From Bifidobacterium tibiigranuli (GTDB lineage: Bacteria; Actinomycetota; Actinomycetes; Actinomycetales; Bifidobacteriaceae), in assembly GCF_009371885.1 (NCBI RefSeq), contig NZ_QLZA01000012.1, forward strand, positions 1 through 64,000: a stretch of 64,000 bases of DNA. The letters are read 5' to 3'. Positions within the stretch are counted from its first letter, which is position 1; every line of letters starts with the position of its first letter. Of this stretch, positions 38,091 through 48,909 are shown piece after piece. The notes under the pieces are model-generated. The model did no database searches. It had not been told where the DNA came from and was given only the letters and a program-made list of their open reading frames with translations. Both the position numbers and the translations under genes were made by a program.

Positions 38091-39092
38091 CTAGTCGCTC
38101 CTCTTTGCATAGGTCAAATCAACGGAATCGGCCGCTTGTACCATAATCGCGTCCGATTTGCCGATCTGCGGGTATATGCCCGCCTTCTTGAATGAATCAT
38201 ACAGCGCGGGCTGCGCCTTGGCGCCCAGCGCATACGCCAAAGCGTCACGGTTGCCGATCGCCTCGATCTTGTACGGGCTGGCAATCTGGTCGATGCCGAT
38301 GAGAATCGACTGGCCCGCCGTCCTGATGGAAGTCTGCGGGCCAATGCGATGCCCGTTGATTGCGACGGCCTCCGCGCCGGAATTCCACAGCAGCGAGACG
38401 AACTGCTGCAGATCGGCGTCGGTGATCACGCGAATACGGCCAATCTGACCCTCACGCGGGCCGGCACCGGAAGTCGAATCGGACTGGGCCGCAATCGGAT
38501 CGGCCAACGTCAGCGTGATGCCCTCCCCCTGTACGGCGCTCAGGCCGTTGACTAGATCATCCTCGCGCTGAGTTGGGTTGTCGTTAGCCGAACCAAGCTT
38601 CTTGGATTGGGCGTCGACCTGGACGCGCAGGGTCTTGTTGTCAGCCGAAAGCGTATCGACACGCCGATTGAGCTGATTGAGCTGGCCAATCAACGTATCG
38701 CGAATCTCCTTGCGCGGGTCGGTGTGCAGCTGGCGCACGAACAGCGACCCGCCGAAGCCCACCCCCACGCAGATGAGGAACACAATCGCATGGGAGACCC
38801 AGACCGTGAGGCGGGACTGCGGGCGTCGCGCAAGCTGTGCATCCGAGAACATCGGGTCGAGCGGACGGTTCGTCAGATCGTCGATCAGACGCAGGGAATC
38901 ATCGTCGATCTTGCGCCGTCTGGCCCGCCGATCGGATTCCGGACGTTGCGCGGCCGCAGGAATGGTCTCAAGACCTGCCACAGCCCGCGAGAAGACCGCA
39001 CGACGTTTGTGCACGGCCGCTCGTGAAGAAACAGGATACGAGCGAGGCTGCACATGCACGGGCAGTTCGACAGGGGAACGTGGCACAGTCAT
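38091..39092 (-). CDS. DUF881 family membrane-anchored protein (b)
   Basis: 333 aa. A long basic cytoplasmic tail (~110 residues, rich in Arg and Pro, with RRARRRKIDDDSLRLIDDL) precedes one transmembrane helix (LTVWVSHAIVFLICVGVGFG), a coiled coil (LIGQLNQLNRRVDTLSADNK) and the DUF881 domain. The ATG at 39092 follows GGTGAG and starts 4 bp after pgsA; an ATG at 39107 overlapping pgsA is possible. Paralogous to the neighbour beyond sbp. Confidence 0.88.
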   Translation of the reverse strand: MTVPRSPVELPVHVQPRSYPVSSRAAVHKRRAVFSRAVAGLETIPAAAQRPESDRRARRRKIDDDSLRLIDDLTNRPLDPMFSDAQLARRPQSRLTVWVSHAIVFLICVGVGFGGSLFVRQLHTDPRKEIRDTLIGQLNQLNRRVDTLSADNKTLRVQVDAQSKKLGSANDNPTQREDDLVNGLSAVQGEGITLTLADPIAAQSDSTSGAGPREGQIGRIRVITDADLQQFVSLLWNSGAEAVAINGHRIGPQTSIRTAGQSILIGIDQIASPYKIEAIGNRDALAYALGAKAQPALYDSFKKAGIYPQIGKSDAIMVQAADSVDLTYAKRSD

Positions 39093-39096
39093 AGGC

Positions 39097-39696
39097 TCAC
39101 CCGGCATCGTGAATAAGCGAGAATCCTTGGCGGAAGTATATGCATCCTGCAAGCCAGTATACGCCGACGCCCCAGATGCCTACGGCCAAGGCGATCAAGT
39201 GGAGCGTGTGGGCAAACAGGTTGTCCCATACATCGGCCACGATAAGCGTCACGAATGCGGTCATCAGCAGCGCCGTGCCGGTCTTGCCCACGAAATTGAC
39301 AGGCAGCGGACCATAGTCGTGCTGTGCGAGCAGCAGGACCAAAACGCCCATCAGCAGATCGCGCATCGCCACAACGACAAGCATCCACATCGGAATGATG
39401 CCCGCAAGCCCCAGCGCGAATATGCTGGACAAGATAAGCAGACGGTCCGCAATCGGGTCAAGCAGCTGGCCGATCTTGCTGACCTGGTTGAAGGTGCGCG
39501 CGATCAGGCCATCCATCCCGTCGGACAGCGCGGACAAGGCCAGCACCGCCAGCGCCGGAATCATCCGGTGATGCGCCACCAGCACGGCGATGATCGGGAT
39601 AGAGAGGATGCGCAGCAGGCTGATGAAGTTCGGCACCGTAAAGTACACATCCCGGGGATCCGGACTGTATTGCGTTGTGTCGATATGATCATTCAT
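39097..39696 (-). CDS. pgsA: CDP-alcohol phosphatidyltransferase, PgsA-like
   Basis: 199 aa with a complete CDP-alcohol motif, SDGMDGLIAR, eight residues, GQLLDPIADR, including the AR pair missing in the paralogue at 2584. Multiple hydrophobic helices. Probably makes phosphatidylglycerol phosphate from CDP-DAG, although in the Rv1822-type cluster cardiolipin synthase activity is an alternative. ATG at 39696 preferred; GTG at 39708 overlaps the hisG stop. Confidence 0.88.
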   Translation of the reverse strand: MNDHIDTTQYSPDPRDVYFTVPNFISLLRILSIPIIAVLVAHHRMIPALAVLALSALSDGMDGLIARTFNQVSKIGQLLDPIADRLLILSSIFALGLAGIIPMWMLVVVAMRDLLMGVLVLLLAQHDYGPLPVNFVGKTGTALLMTAFVTLIVADVWDNLFAHTLHLIALAVGIWGVGVYWLAGCIYFRQGFSLIHDAG

Positions 39697-39707
39697 CGTG
39701 CGCGACA

Positions 39708-40559
39708 CTACATTCTCGAAGCTTGCAGCGCAGTGACGATGATGCCTCTAGCACCCACCTCATAGAGGCGATCCATAAGCTGATTCACTTTGTCGCGCGG
39801 CACCATCACGCGCACCGCGCACCACTGCTTGTCGTGCAGCGGCGAGATGGTGGGGCTTTCAAAGCCCGGGGTGACGGCGATGGCCGCGGCGACCTTCGAA
39901 ACCGGAATATCGTAGTCCATCAGCGCATAGCGATGCGCCGTGAGCACGCCCTGCAAGCGACGCTCGAAGACGACAAGCCGCTCATCGTCATCGCCCACGC
40001 GGGGCGAGCGGGTAAGCACCGCCTCGGAGTGCAGAATCGGGTCGCCGAATACGCGCAGTCCGGCGTTACGCAGCGTGGTGCCGGTCGAAACGACATCAGC
40101 GATCAGATCGGCCACGCCAAGCTGGACCGAGGACTCCACAGCCCCGTCCAAATGGATGATATCGGCGTGGATGGAGTGTTCGGCCAGATAGTCTGCCACA
40201 AGCTTGTCAAATGAGCTGGCGACGCGCTTGCCGTCGATGTCTTCCAAGCGCGTAATCGGCGACGCCTCGGGCGCGGCGAAGCGGAAGGTCGAAGCGCCGA
40301 ACCCCAAGGGAAGATGCTCCTCGGCCTCGGTATCGGAATTGAGCAGCAGATCGCGCCCGGTGATGCCGACGTCAATCGTGCCATGGCCGACGTATACCGC
40401 GATATCGATAGGACGCAGGTAGAAGAGCTCAACCTCGTTGTCCTGATCCTCCACGACGAGCTGACGTGGGTTGCTACGCAGGCGATATCCCGCCTCGGCA
40501 AGCATATTCCACGCCGGCTCCGAAAGCATGCCCTTGTTCGGCACAGCGATTCGCAACAT
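39708..40559 (-). CDS. hisG: ATP phosphoribosyltransferase (long form)
   Basis: 283 aa, first and feedback-controlled step of histidine synthesis. It starts [20 protein letters not shown], with [11 protein letters not shown] and [20 protein letters not shown] near the PRPP site. The length and C-terminal domain ([20 protein letters not shown]) indicate the HisZ-independent long form with a regulatory ACT-like domain. GAGGAGGAAAT precedes the ATG. Confidence 0.96.
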   Translation of the reverse strand: MLRIAVPNKGMLSEPAWNMLAEAGYRLRSNPRQLVVEDQDNEVELFYLRPIDIAVYVGHGTIDVGITGRDLLLNSDTEAEEHLPLGFGASTFRFAAPEASPITRLEDIDGKRVASSFDKLVADYLAEHSIHADIIHLDGAVESSVQLGVADLIADVVSTGTTLRNAGLRVFGDPILHSEAVLTRSPRVGDDDERLVVFERRLQGVLTAHRYALMDYDIPVSKVAAAIAVTPGFESPTISPLHDKQWCAVRVMVPRDKVNQLMDRLYEVGARGIIVTALQASRM

Positions 40560-40648
40560 ATTTCCTCCTCGAATACAACGGCAAGGCGCTATTCTTCCCA
40601 TAGCCAACGCCTTTGCCCATAGCGCTCAGTAGCGCCTATAAATAACGC

Positions 40649-40912
40649 TCACAGATAGCGGTAGACGTCTTCCAGCGTGATGCCGCGATCGATCATCATG
40701 GTCTGCAGATGGTAGAGCAGCTGGCTCATTTCCTCGGCCGTGCGGTCGGCACCTTCGTATTCGGCGGCGATCCAGACCTCCCCCGCCTCTTCGATGATCT
40801 TCTTGCCGATGAAATGCGTGCCCTTGTCCAGCTCTCCGACGGTGAGCGAGCCTTCAGGCCGGCTGGCCGCCTTTTCGCTGAGTTCTGCAAACAGGGATTC
40901 GAATGTCTTCAT
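40649..40912 (-). CDS. hisE: Phosphoribosyl-ATP diphosphatase
   Basis: 87 aa, second step of His synthesis. [20 protein letters not shown] and the MazG-like metal motif [13 protein letters not shown] are clear, ending LEDVYRYL. It is separate from HisI (47402-47908), unlike the HisIE fusion of enterics. It lies 89 bp before hisG. Confidence 0.95.
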   Translation of the reverse strand: MKTFESLFAELSEKAASRPEGSLTVGELDKGTHFIGKKIIEEAGEVWIAAEYEGADRTAEEMSQLLYHLQTMMIDRGITLEDVYRYL

Positions 40913-41003
40913 AGTAATGCTCCATGGCATGCGGCAGCGCGAATCGCGGCTGCGCACATTGGTGTTATTGTCTTCAGTTGTAATGTCTTGCGGCGAGACG
41001 GGG

Positions 41004-41669
41004 TCAGTCCCGATACGCCGCCTGGGCGCGGTCGCGGATGTCGTTGATCGCTGCGGCCGGATCCTGCGCACCGTAGACGGCGGAGCCGGCCACCATCACA
41101 TCGGCCCCGGCTTCGGCGACGGTCGGCGCGGTCGAGGGGCTGACGCCGCCATCGACCTGAATATGCGTGGACAGGCCGCGTCGTGTGATCTCGTCGCGCA
41201 GGCGGCGCACCTTGCTCATCTGGTTGGCGAGGAACTTCTGCCCGCCGAAGCCCGGCTCGACCGTCATGATCAGCACCATGTCGAACTCGTCGAGGATGTC
41301 GAAGATCGGCTCGACCGGTTCGGCCGGACGCACGGCATAGCAGGCCTTGCAACCCATCTCGCGCAACTGTCGGGCCAGCCGCACCGGGGCGTGGGTGGCG
41401 CCCATATGGAAACTGACCGAGGCTGCACCGAGCTTGGCGTACTCCGGGGCCCAGCGGTCCGGGTCCTCGATCATGAGATGCACGTCCACCGGCAGCTTGG
41501 TGACTTCGCAGATACGCTTCACAATGGGCTCGCCGAGCGTCAGATTAGGTACGAAATGGTGATCCATCACATCGACGTGAACCAGATCGGCGTTGGATAT
41601 GGCGTCCAGATCACGCTCGAGATTGCAGAAATCGGCTGACAGGATGCTGGGGGCGATTTGAATGGTCAT
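41004..41669 (-). CDS. rpe: Ribulose-phosphate 3-epimerase
   Basis: 221 aa TIM barrel interconverting ribulose- and xylulose-5-phosphate, which feeds the bifid shunt. [40 protein letters not shown] and [10 protein letters not shown] match all Rpe signatures, including the metal-binding His and Asp. ATG at 41669 with GGAAG upstream is preferred over 41678. Confidence 0.96.
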   Translation of the reverse strand: MTIQIAPSILSADFCNLERDLDAISNADLVHVDVMDHHFVPNLTLGEPIVKRICEVTKLPVDVHLMIEDPDRWAPEYAKLGAASVSFHMGATHAPVRLARQLREMGCKACYAVRPAEPVEPIFDILDEFDMVLIMTVEPGFGGQKFLANQMSKVRRLRDEITRRGLSTHIQVDGGVSPSTAPTVAEAGADVMVAGSAVYGAQDPAAAINDIRDRAQAAYRD

Positions 41670-41775
41670 GGCTTCCATTCTATTAAGGGTGAACGACTTG
41701 GGTCATGCTCCCTGAGGATGATTGCAGAGCCTCAGCGCGCGCACCTATCATACCCCGGGTTGAGCGCGAGGCACA

Positions 41776-42717
41776 TCAGCGCTTCGCGGACCGCGTTTCC
41801 TTGTCGCTGGATTGCGCGGCTTGTGCGTCCTGTGCGGCTTCCGCCTCGCTTACTGTGCGCAGACGTTCGGCCAGCGGCGCGGTCTCGCTACCGTAGCGCT
41901 GGCCGAGAATGAAGGCGACAGCTCCGGCGACGAAAACAGCGATGGAGACCCACACGTTGATGCGCACACCGAGGAACTCATGCGCGAAGTCGATGCGCAG
42001 GGCCTCTATCCAAGTGCGGCCTGCGGTGTACCACATCACGTACATGGTGAACTGCGAGCCGGCCTTAAGCGCATGCGCCGTCTTGCGACCGAGCCAGATG
42101 ATGAGCGCCGCGCCGATGAGATTCCAGATCATCTCGTACAGGAAGGTCGGATGGAACAGGGTTCCGACTGGGCAGGACGCGCCGTCATAGCAGCGTTCGC
42201 TCTGCCCGATGGCGGTGCCGACATTGTTGAGCTTCAGGCCCCAAGGCAGTGTCGTCGGTGCGCCGTAGAGCTCCTGGTTGAACCAGTTGCCCAAGCGCCC
42301 GACCGCCTGCGCCACAAGCAGTGCCGGCGCGATGCTGTCGCCCAGCAATGCCATCGGGTAGTGCTTGTGCCGGCACCAGGCCCATGCGGCTAGCCCGCCG
42401 AGGGCGACGCCGCCCCAGATGCCCAGGCCGCCGTTCCAGATGCGGAACATGTCGACCCAATTGCCGGTGGGACCGAAGAAGCGCTCCGGCGTGGTGATGA
42501 TGTGGTAGACCCTTGCGCCGATGATGCCGGCGGGCACGCTGCACAGCGTGATGTCGAGAATCTGATCGAAGTTGCCGCCCAGCTTCTTCCAGCGCACGGT
42601 GGTGATCCATACGGCCAGCACAACGCCGACGAGGATGCACAGCGCGTAGAAGTGAATCGGCCACGAGCCGATGATGAACTCGGAGACTGTAGGCGAAGGG
42701 ATGTAGCTCAGCGTCAT
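41776..42717 (-). CDS. lgt: Prolipoprotein diacylglyceryl transferase
   Basis: 313 aa, inner-membrane enzyme that lipidates lipobox cysteines, for example that of the lipoprotein at 61698. It starts MTLSYIPSPTVSEFIIGSWP and has seven helices. The Lgt signature AQAVGRLGNWFNQELYG is present, and HYPMALLGDSIAPALL is nearby. It follows trpA after 1 bp, so is translated from the trp transcript. The C-terminal ~30 residues are acidic. Confidence 0.95.
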   Translation of the reverse strand: MTLSYIPSPTVSEFIIGSWPIHFYALCILVGVVLAVWITTVRWKKLGGNFDQILDITLCSVPAGIIGARVYHIITTPERFFGPTGNWVDMFRIWNGGLGIWGGVALGGLAAWAWCRHKHYPMALLGDSIAPALLVAQAVGRLGNWFNQELYGAPTTLPWGLKLNNVGTAIGQSERCYDGASCPVGTLFHPTFLYEMIWNLIGAALIIWLGRKTAHALKAGSQFTMYVMWYTAGRTWIEALRIDFAHEFLGVRINVWVSIAVFVAGAVAFILGQRYGSETAPLAERLRTVSEAEAAQDAQAAQSSDKETRSAKR

Positions 42718-42718
42718 A

Positions 42719-43654
42719 TCAGCGCCGGGCCTCGTGGATGCCCTTGGACAGTGCCGCAGTCGTGGCCGCCAAAGCATCCAAGCCCTCATGCAGATCGCGC
42801 ACCTTGGTGCCCGTATCGTCAAGCAGGGTATGCACGAGCGCCGAGCCGACGATGACGCCGTCGGCATAGGAGCCGACCTGCGCGCCCTGTTCGGGCGTGG
42901 ACACGCCGATGCCGACGCAGACGTTGCTGGCGCCCGCCTGCCGGGTGCGGCGCACAAGCTCCTGCGGCGAAGCGCTGAGCGTCGCCCGTTCGCCGGTGAC
43001 GCCCATGCGCGAGGCGGCGTAGACGAAGCCGCGCGCATGCCTGGCAACCGCGGCGAGACGTTCGTCGCTGGAATCGGGCGAAACGAGGAAGATGCGATCC
43101 AGGCCGTGGCGCTGCGAGGCCTCGATCCACTCCCCTGCCTCATCGGGAATCAGATCCGGCGTGATAAGTCCTGCGCCGCCTGCCGCTTCGAACTCGGTGG
43201 CGAAGCGTTCGACGCCGTAATGGAAGATCAGGTTCCAGTAGCTCATGATGAGTGGAATGGCACCAGCCTGAGCTACCGTGCGAACTGCCTCGAACACGCC
43301 TTCGAGGCGTTCGCCTTGGCCGATGGCAATCTGCGAAGCGGCCTGAATCACCAGACCGTCCATGACGGGGTCAGAGTACGGCAGGCCGATTTCGACGATG
43401 TCGACGCCGTTCTCGACGATGCAGCGCAAGGCGTCCAGCGAGCCCTGAGCGTCGGGGAAGCCGTATGGCAGGTAGCCGATGAAGGCCGGCGTGTCCTTGG
43501 CCTTGAGATTCGCCAGCAGCGTTTCGGTCGGACTTGGCCGGTGGCTGATGCCCAATGGTTGGAAATCAGCTTGGAAATCGGCCTGGGAGCCTACTTGACT
43601 GCCTGTCAAGGCGTTGGACTGGACGTTGTCTGTGCGTATTGCGGTCATAATCAT
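42719..43654 (-). CDS. trpA: Tryptophan synthase alpha subunit
   Basis: 311 aa TIM barrel that cleaves indole-glycerol phosphate. The catalytic Glu is in [16 protein letters not shown], with [18 protein letters not shown] and a phosphate loop [12 protein letters not shown]. The N-terminal ~35 residues ([13 protein letters not shown]) are an unconserved extension. It overlaps the fused trpCB gene by 4 bp, coupling alpha and beta synthesis. Confidence 0.95.
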   Translation of the reverse strand: MIMTAIRTDNVQSNALTGSQVGSQADFQADFQPLGISHRPSPTETLLANLKAKDTPAFIGYLPYGFPDAQGSLDALRCIVENGVDIVEIGLPYSDPVMDGLVIQAASQIAIGQGERLEGVFEAVRTVAQAGAIPLIMSYWNLIFHYGVERFATEFEAAGGAGLITPDLIPDEAGEWIEASQRHGLDRIFLVSPDSSDERLAAVARHARGFVYAASRMGVTGERATLSASPQELVRRTRQAGASNVCVGIGVSTPEQGAQVGSYADGVIVGSALVHTLLDDTGTKVRDLHEGLDALAATTAALSKGIHEARR

Positions 43655-45786
43655 TCCCCATCCGTGCTGTTCTGCTCGGCAGCGCCGTCCGTAGCCGTGT
43701 TATCGGACGATGTGCCATGCGCGCCGTTGGCTTCCAAAGCCTTGCTCTGCTCGTCGGTCAGGTAGCCGAACCATTTGCCGGCCGTGGCCACATCCTTGTC
43801 TCCGCGCCCGGAGATGTTGATGAGCATCACCGGATTGCTGTAGCCCTTCGCCTTCAGGTCGGCGGCGGCCTTGTACGCGCCGGCGAGGGCGTGGGAGCTT
43901 TCGATGGCGGGGATGATGCCCTCGGTCTCGCACAGATCCTTGAAGGCGCTCATCGCCTCGTCGTCGGTGGCCCAGGAGTAGTTGACCCGGCCGATGTCCT
44001 TGAGCCAGGAGTGCTCGGGGCCGACCGAAGCGTAGTCCAAGCCTGCGGAAATCGAGTAGGTGTCAAGGGTCTGGCCTTCCTTGTCCTCAAGCAGATAGGA
44101 GCGCGTGCCTTGGAACATGCCGACCTCACCGGTGCCCGGCGCGAACCTGATCGCGTGCTCACCGGATTCCGGCCCGTTGCCGCCCGCTTCGTAGCCGTAG
44201 AGGTTCACGCGGTCATCGTCAAGGAAGGCGTTCATGACACCGATGGCGTTCGAGCCGCCGCCTACGCAGGCGCATACCGCGTCAGGATGGTCGATGCCGT
44301 ACTCCTCGTTCAGCTGGCGCTTGGCTTCCTCGCCGATGATCTTCTGGAAGTCGCGCACCATCGAGGGGAAGGGATGGGGGCCGGCGACCGTGCCCAGCAG
44401 GTAATGCGTGTTCTCGACGTTGGTGACCCAGTCGCGCAGCGCCTCGTTGATGGCGTCCTTCAGGATTCGCGTGCCTTGCGTCACTTCGACGACCTCGGCG
44501 CCGAGCAGCCGCATTCTGGCGACGTTCAGCGCCTGCCTGCGGGCATCGATCTGGCCCATGTAGATGCGGCATTTGAGGCCGAACAGGGCGCATACGGTCG
44601 CCGTGGCCACGCCGTGCTGGCCGGCTCCGGTCTCGGCGATGACGCGGGTCTTGCCCATGCGCTTGACAAGCAGGGCCTGGCCGAGCGCGTTGTTGATCTT
44701 GTGCGCGCCGGTATGGTTGAGATCCTCGCGCTTGAGGAACACCCGCGCGTTCAGACCGGTTTTGTCCTTGATGCGCCCGGCGAAGCGCGGAGCTTCGGTC
44801 AGCGAGGAGGGCCTGCCGACATACTGGCGGTTGAGCCGGGCGAATTCCTTGTGGAACTCCGGGTCGGCCTTGGCGGCGGTGTAGACGGATTCAAGCTCGT
44901 CCAGCGCTCCCACCAGCGCCTCGGGGACGTAGCGGCCGCCGAACTGGCCGAAGTACGGCCCTTCATGCGTGGACAGCGGACGCTGCTCGGAGGCCTTGAC
45001 CCGGGTTCCGGCGGCGGCCAGCGCGTGCACGGCCTCCTCGTGGTCGTCGGCTGTGGCGACGCCTTCGCCCACCAGCACGGCGTCGGCTCCGGCGCGGGCG
45101 TAGCCATCGACTTCAACGCTGCCGAAGACGCCGGACTCCGCCACGCGGATGACGTTGCTGGGCAGGTCGGCGGCCAGCTCGCCGTAGGTGGACACATCGA
45201 CGTGCAGGTTCTTGAGGTTTCTGGCGTTGATGCCGATGACGGTGGCCCCAATGGCTACCGCGCGGGCGATCTCTTCGCGGTTATGCGCCTCCACCAGCAC
45301 GGTCATGCCCAGTGACTCGGAGAGCTTGAGCAGCCGGGAAAGCGTGTCGTCATCGAGTGCGGCGACAATGAGCAGCACGATGTCGGCGCCATGCGCGCGC
45401 GACTCCCAGACCATGTACTCGTTGACCATGAAATCCTTGCGCAGCAGTGGGATATGCACCGCGGCGCGCACCTGATCGAAGTCGTCAAGCGAGCCGAGGA
45501 AGCGCCGCTTTTCGGTCAGCACGGATATCGCGCTGGCACCGCCGGACTCGTATTGCTGTGCCAAGGCAGCCGGATCGGGGATGTCACCCAGATAGCCTTT
45601 GGACGGCGAAGCACGTTTGATTTCGGCGATGACGGGCACGCCGTCCTCACGCTTGAGCCATCGGCGCGCGTCGATGGGCGCCGGAGCGTCGGCGGCAATT
45701 CTCTTGATTGCCTCAAGGGGCACGACGCGCTCACGCGCCTGCTGATCCTCGAGTGCTCCCGCCACCAACTCGTCAAGTACGGACAT
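43651..45786 (-). CDS. trpCB: Indole-3-glycerol phosphate synthase / tryptophan synthase beta fusion
   Basis: 711 aa. Residues 1-~270 are TrpC ([43 protein letters not shown]). Residues ~275-711 are TrpB with the PLP lysine in [16 protein letters not shown] and the phosphate loop [10 protein letters not shown]. One continuous frame crosses the junction near 44965. The fusion puts IGP synthesis and indole use on one chain beside TrpA; it is known in Bifidobacterium. The C-terminus carries a Ser/Thr/Asp/Asn-rich tail. Confidence 0.95.
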   Translation of the reverse strand: MSVLDELVAGALEDQQARERVVPLEAIKRIAADAPAPIDARRWLKREDGVPVIAEIKRASPSKGYLGDIPDPAALAQQYESGGASAISVLTEKRRFLGSLDDFDQVRAAVHIPLLRKDFMVNEYMVWESRAHGADIVLLIVAALDDDTLSRLLKLSESLGMTVLVEAHNREEIARAVAIGATVIGINARNLKNLHVDVSTYGELAADLPSNVIRVAESGVFGSVEVDGYARAGADAVLVGEGVATADDHEEAVHALAAAGTRVKASEQRPLSTHEGPYFGQFGGRYVPEALVGALDELESVYTAAKADPEFHKEFARLNRQYVGRPSSLTEAPRFAGRIKDKTGLNARVFLKREDLNHTGAHKINNALGQALLVKRMGKTRVIAETGAGQHGVATATVCALFGLKCRIYMGQIDARRQALNVARMRLLGAEVVEVTQGTRILKDAINEALRDWVTNVENTHYLLGTVAGPHPFPSMVRDFQKIIGEEAKRQLNEEYGIDHPDAVCACVGGGSNAIGVMNAFLDDDRVNLYGYEAGGNGPESGEHAIRFAPGTGEVGMFQGTRSYLLEDKEGQTLDTYSISAGLDYASVGPEHSWLKDIGRVNYSWATDDEAMSAFKDLCETEGIIPAIESSHALAGAYKAAADLKAKGYSNPVMLINISGRGDKDVATAGKWFGYLTDEQSKALEANGAHGTSSDNTATDGAAEQNSTDGE

Positions 45787-45842
45787 AGTAACCCTTTCCG
45801 ATGGTTGTCATACGTCACTGTAGCAATGTCTGTGCCCAGCGC

Positions 45843-47405
45843 CTACGCCTGCACGTTGCGCAGCTGCGCCGCAAGCTGGATGGCCTCCACGCTGGCCTCT
45901 GCCTTGTTGCGCGTCTCCTGCCATTCCTGCGCGGGCACCGAGTCGAGCACAATGCCCGCACCGGCCTGCACCGAAGCCTCATGATCGCACAGGTACGCCG
46001 TGCGGATGGCGATAGCCATATCCATGTTGCCCGAGAAGTCGAAGTAGCCGACGGTGCCGCCGTAGATACCTCGGTCGGCGGGCTCCAATTCATCAATGAT
46101 CTCGATGGCGCGCGGCTTGGGCGCCCCTGAAAGCGTGCCTGCGGGGAAGGCCGACATGAACACGTCGAAGGCGCTCATGCCCTGTGCGACGCGGCCGGTG
46201 ACCGTGGAGCAGATATGCATGATATGGCTGAAGCGCTTGATGTTCATCAGCGACACCACTTCGACGCTCTGCGGCTCGCAGACGCGGCTCAGATCATTGC
46301 GCGAGAGATCGACCAGCATGATGTGCTCGCTGCGCTCCTTGGGGTCGGCCAGCAGCTCCTTGGCCAGCCGCTCGTCCTCCTCGATCGTCTTGCCACGCGG
46401 CCTGGAACCGGCTATCGGGAAGGTGACGGCCTTGCCGTCATCGACTTTGATAAGCGTCTCCGGGCTGGAACCGATCACGTTGAAATTCCGGCCCTGCGCA
46501 TCGGTCAACGCCAGGAAATACATGTAGGGGCTGGGATTGAGCGTGCGCAGCACCCGATAGACGTCGAAGGGGCCGGCCGGCGAATCGATTTCAAGCCGCT
46601 GCGAAATCACGACCTGGAACACGTCACCGTCCACGATATGCCGCTTGGCAGCCTCTACAGCTTGCTCATACGTGCCGCGTTCGCTGCGGAAGCGCAGCTC
46701 GGGCTGCTTCCCGCTATCGTCAAGCACGCTGACCTTCGACTCTCCGGCAGCGGGCGTCGCAGTGGCGCGCTGCATCGCGTCCAGCCGCGCCAAAGCGCCG
46801 TCATAGGCGGCATCTGCTCGGGTCGGGCGGTCGTCCATATTAACCGCATTGGCGATAAGCCATACGGACCCGGTCAGATGGTCCACCACCGCCAGATCGG
46901 TGGCCAGCGCGAGCACCAGCTCCGACTGCGGGGTCTCCACAGGGGCCTGGGCACGCAGCGTCGGCTCCCAGTGGCGCAGCGCGTCCCAGCCGACTGAGCC
47001 GACCAGACCGCCCGTCAGATTCGGCAGCCCGGCGATGTTCGGCGCCTTGAGCGTGCGCAGCACGGCGTGCGCCACTTCGAGCACGTCACCGTGCAGCGGT
47101 ATGCCCGCTGGGACCTTGCCCAGCCAATCGGCCTGGCCGTCGTTCGAGCGCAGCTGCGCCATCGAATTCACGCCGATGAAACTGTATCTGCTCCACGAAC
47201 CACCGTATTCCGCGGATTCGAGGATGAAGGTGCCGCTACGCCCCCCTGCGAGCCGCCCGTAGAGGCCGACCGGGGTGAGCGAGTCGGCCAGCAGCCGGCG
47301 CACGATAGGAATAATGCGGTACCCTTTGTCGGCCAGCTCGTGGAATTCCTCACGGCTGGGCCATGTGCCGCCCCATTGCAGATGCTCGACGCTGCATGGC
47401 TTCAT
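45843..47405 (-). CDS. trpE: Anthranilate synthase component I
   Basis: 520 aa. Chorismate-binding fold with [10 protein letters not shown], the feedback-site region [17 protein letters not shown] at residues 60-80, [20 protein letters not shown] and [20 protein letters not shown]. Starts [13 protein letters not shown], overlapping the hisI stop by 4 bp. trpG, trpD and trpF are not in the window. Confidence 0.95.
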   Translation of the reverse strand: MKPCSVEHLQWGGTWPSREEFHELADKGYRIIPIVRRLLADSLTPVGLYGRLAGGRSGTFILESAEYGGSWSRYSFIGVNSMAQLRSNDGQADWLGKVPAGIPLHGDVLEVAHAVLRTLKAPNIAGLPNLTGGLVGSVGWDALRHWEPTLRAQAPVETPQSELVLALATDLAVVDHLTGSVWLIANAVNMDDRPTRADAAYDGALARLDAMQRATATPAAGESKVSVLDDSGKQPELRFRSERGTYEQAVEAAKRHIVDGDVFQVVISQRLEIDSPAGPFDVYRVLRTLNPSPYMYFLALTDAQGRNFNVIGSSPETLIKVDDGKAVTFPIAGSRPRGKTIEEDERLAKELLADPKERSEHIMLVDLSRNDLSRVCEPQSVEVVSLMNIKRFSHIMHICSTVTGRVAQGMSAFDVFMSAFPAGTLSGAPKPRAIEIIDELEPADRGIYGGTVGYFDFSGNMDMAIAIRTAYLCDHEASVQAGAGIVLDSVPAQEWQETRNKAEASVEAIQLAAQLRNVQA

Positions 47406-47908
47406 CGTTTCATCTCCATTTCCAGGGCATGTGCCTGCCCTGCGGTTGTGCGCGCAATATTTGGCGTTTCCGACGCTTCGATTTCAGCAGCTTCGACCGG
47501 TCCGATCACAACGGGCAGCGGCCCACCGGCGTCAAAGCAGCTGCGTGCGCCGGTGTGGCAGGCGGCTCCGATCTGCTCGACCTGAATCAGCAACGCGTCG
47601 CCGTCGCAGTCAATGGCAGCGCCTTTGACATACTGCACGTGGCCGGAAGTATCACCTTTGCGCCAGTATTCCTGCCGTGAGCGCGACCAGAAGGTCACTC
47701 TGCCCGTCGTCAGCGTCCTGTGCAGCGCTTCGTCGTTCATATAGCCGACCATCAGCACCTCATGCGTGTCGTACTGCTGGATGACGGCTGCCACCAGTCC
47801 CTTGTTGTCGCGCTTGAGCCGCGCGGCGATGCGCGGGTCCAAGTGGCCTTCGTTGCTGTACGCCGTATCCGATTCCACTGTGCCTGTTTCCACCGTGTCT
47901 GCTCCCAT
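47402..47908 (-). CDS. hisI: Phosphoribosyl-AMP cyclohydrolase
   Basis: 168 aa, third step of His synthesis. [32 protein letters not shown] and the zinc ligands in [10 protein letters not shown] are clear. The ATG at 47906-47908 follows GAGG; an upstream frame would add an unconserved extension. It overlaps trpE, linking His and Trp synthesis on one mRNA. Confidence 0.95.
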   Translation of the reverse strand: MGADTVETGTVESDTAYSNEGHLDPRIAARLKRDNKGLVAAVIQQYDTHEVLMVGYMNDEALHRTLTTGRVTFWSRSRQEYWRKGDTSGHVQYVKGAAIDCDGDALLIQVEQIGAACHTGARSCFDAGGPLPVVIGPVEAAEIEASETPNIARTTAGQAHALEMEMKR

Positions 47909-48027
47909 AATCGCCTCACATCCTCTTCCCTGTTGTCCTCGTTCGCCACAGCGCCCGTTCCCGGGCTGCGTGGCATCCGGCACTCACCCTATCGCGATGC
48001 GGTCTCGCGCTGCACGCAACGGGTCGA

Positions 48028-48798
48028 TTATCTGACGAGATACCCTGCCCGGCGCAGTTCGTCCTTGACCTCACGGATGCTGGTCTTGCCGTAATGGAAG
48101 ATCGAGGCGGCGAGCACGGCGTCCGCACCTGCATCGATAGCCGGCGGGAAGTCCTTGACGCCGCCCGCTCCCCCGCTGGCGATGATTGGAATCGACACCT
48201 CGCGGCGCATGGCCCGAATCATCTCCAGATCGAAGCCCTGCTCGGTGCCGTCCGCGTCCATCGAATTGAGCAGCACCTCGCCGGCGCCCAGCTCCTGCGC
48301 CCGCTTGGCCCACCACACCGCATCGATGCCGGTGGACTGCCGCCCGCCCATCGTGGTGACTTCATAACCTGACTCGGTATGGCTTTCGCCACGTTCGCGC
48401 CGCGCATCGACCGACAGCACAAGCACCTGATTACCGAAGCGCTGCGCCACTTTGCTGATAAGCGTGGGATCGTTGATCGCGGCGGTGTTCACGCTGATCT
48501 TGTCCGCGCCGCAGCGCAGCAGCGAATCGACATCCTCGACCGCGCGCACGCCGCCGCCGACCGTCAGCGGTATGAACAGCTGCTCGGCGGTGCGCCCCAC
48601 GACGTCGACCATCGTCTGGCGATGCCCGCTGGAAGCCGTGACATCGAGGAAGGTGAGCTCGTCGGCACCCTGCCGGTAGTACTCGGCAGCAAGTTCAACC
48701 GGATCGCCGGCATCGCGCAGATGCTCGAAATGCACGCCTTTGACCACGCGCCCTTCATCGACGTCCAGACATGGGATGACCCGCACAGCCAAAGACAT
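48028..48798 (-). CDS. hisF: Imidazole glycerol phosphate synthase subunit HisF
   Basis: 256 aa TIM barrel cyclase. It starts [20 protein letters not shown], with the catalytic Asp in CLDVDEG and a second in [10 protein letters not shown], plus [11 protein letters not shown]. Its glutaminase partner HisH is not in the window. It heads the hisF-hisI-trp group after a 111-bp gap from rlmN. Confidence 0.96.
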   Translation of the reverse strand: MSLAVRVIPCLDVDEGRVVKGVHFEHLRDAGDPVELAAEYYRQGADELTFLDVTASSGHRQTMVDVVGRTAEQLFIPLTVGGGVRAVEDVDSLLRCGADKISVNTAAINDPTLISKVAQRFGNQVLVLSVDARRERGESHTESGYEVTTMGGRQSTGIDAVWWAKRAQELGAGEVLLNSMDADGTEQGFDLEMIRAMRREVSIPIIASGGAGGVKDFPPAIDAGADAVLAASIFHYGKTSIREVKDELRRAGYLVR

Positions 48799-48909
48799 TG
48801 CAACTCCTGTTCACAGCCAGCTTGTTCGTCTATCTAGGGTAGCGGCCCCCGAGGTCAAGCATGTATCCGCTACTCGGATTGTCGCTCAAGGACCCTGTCG
48901 TTGGAATAC

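Noticed and set aside
43717..45315. 532-aa plus-strand frame across trpCB
   Set aside because: Shadow of the fused TrpC-TrpB gene, whose catalytic motifs are intact.
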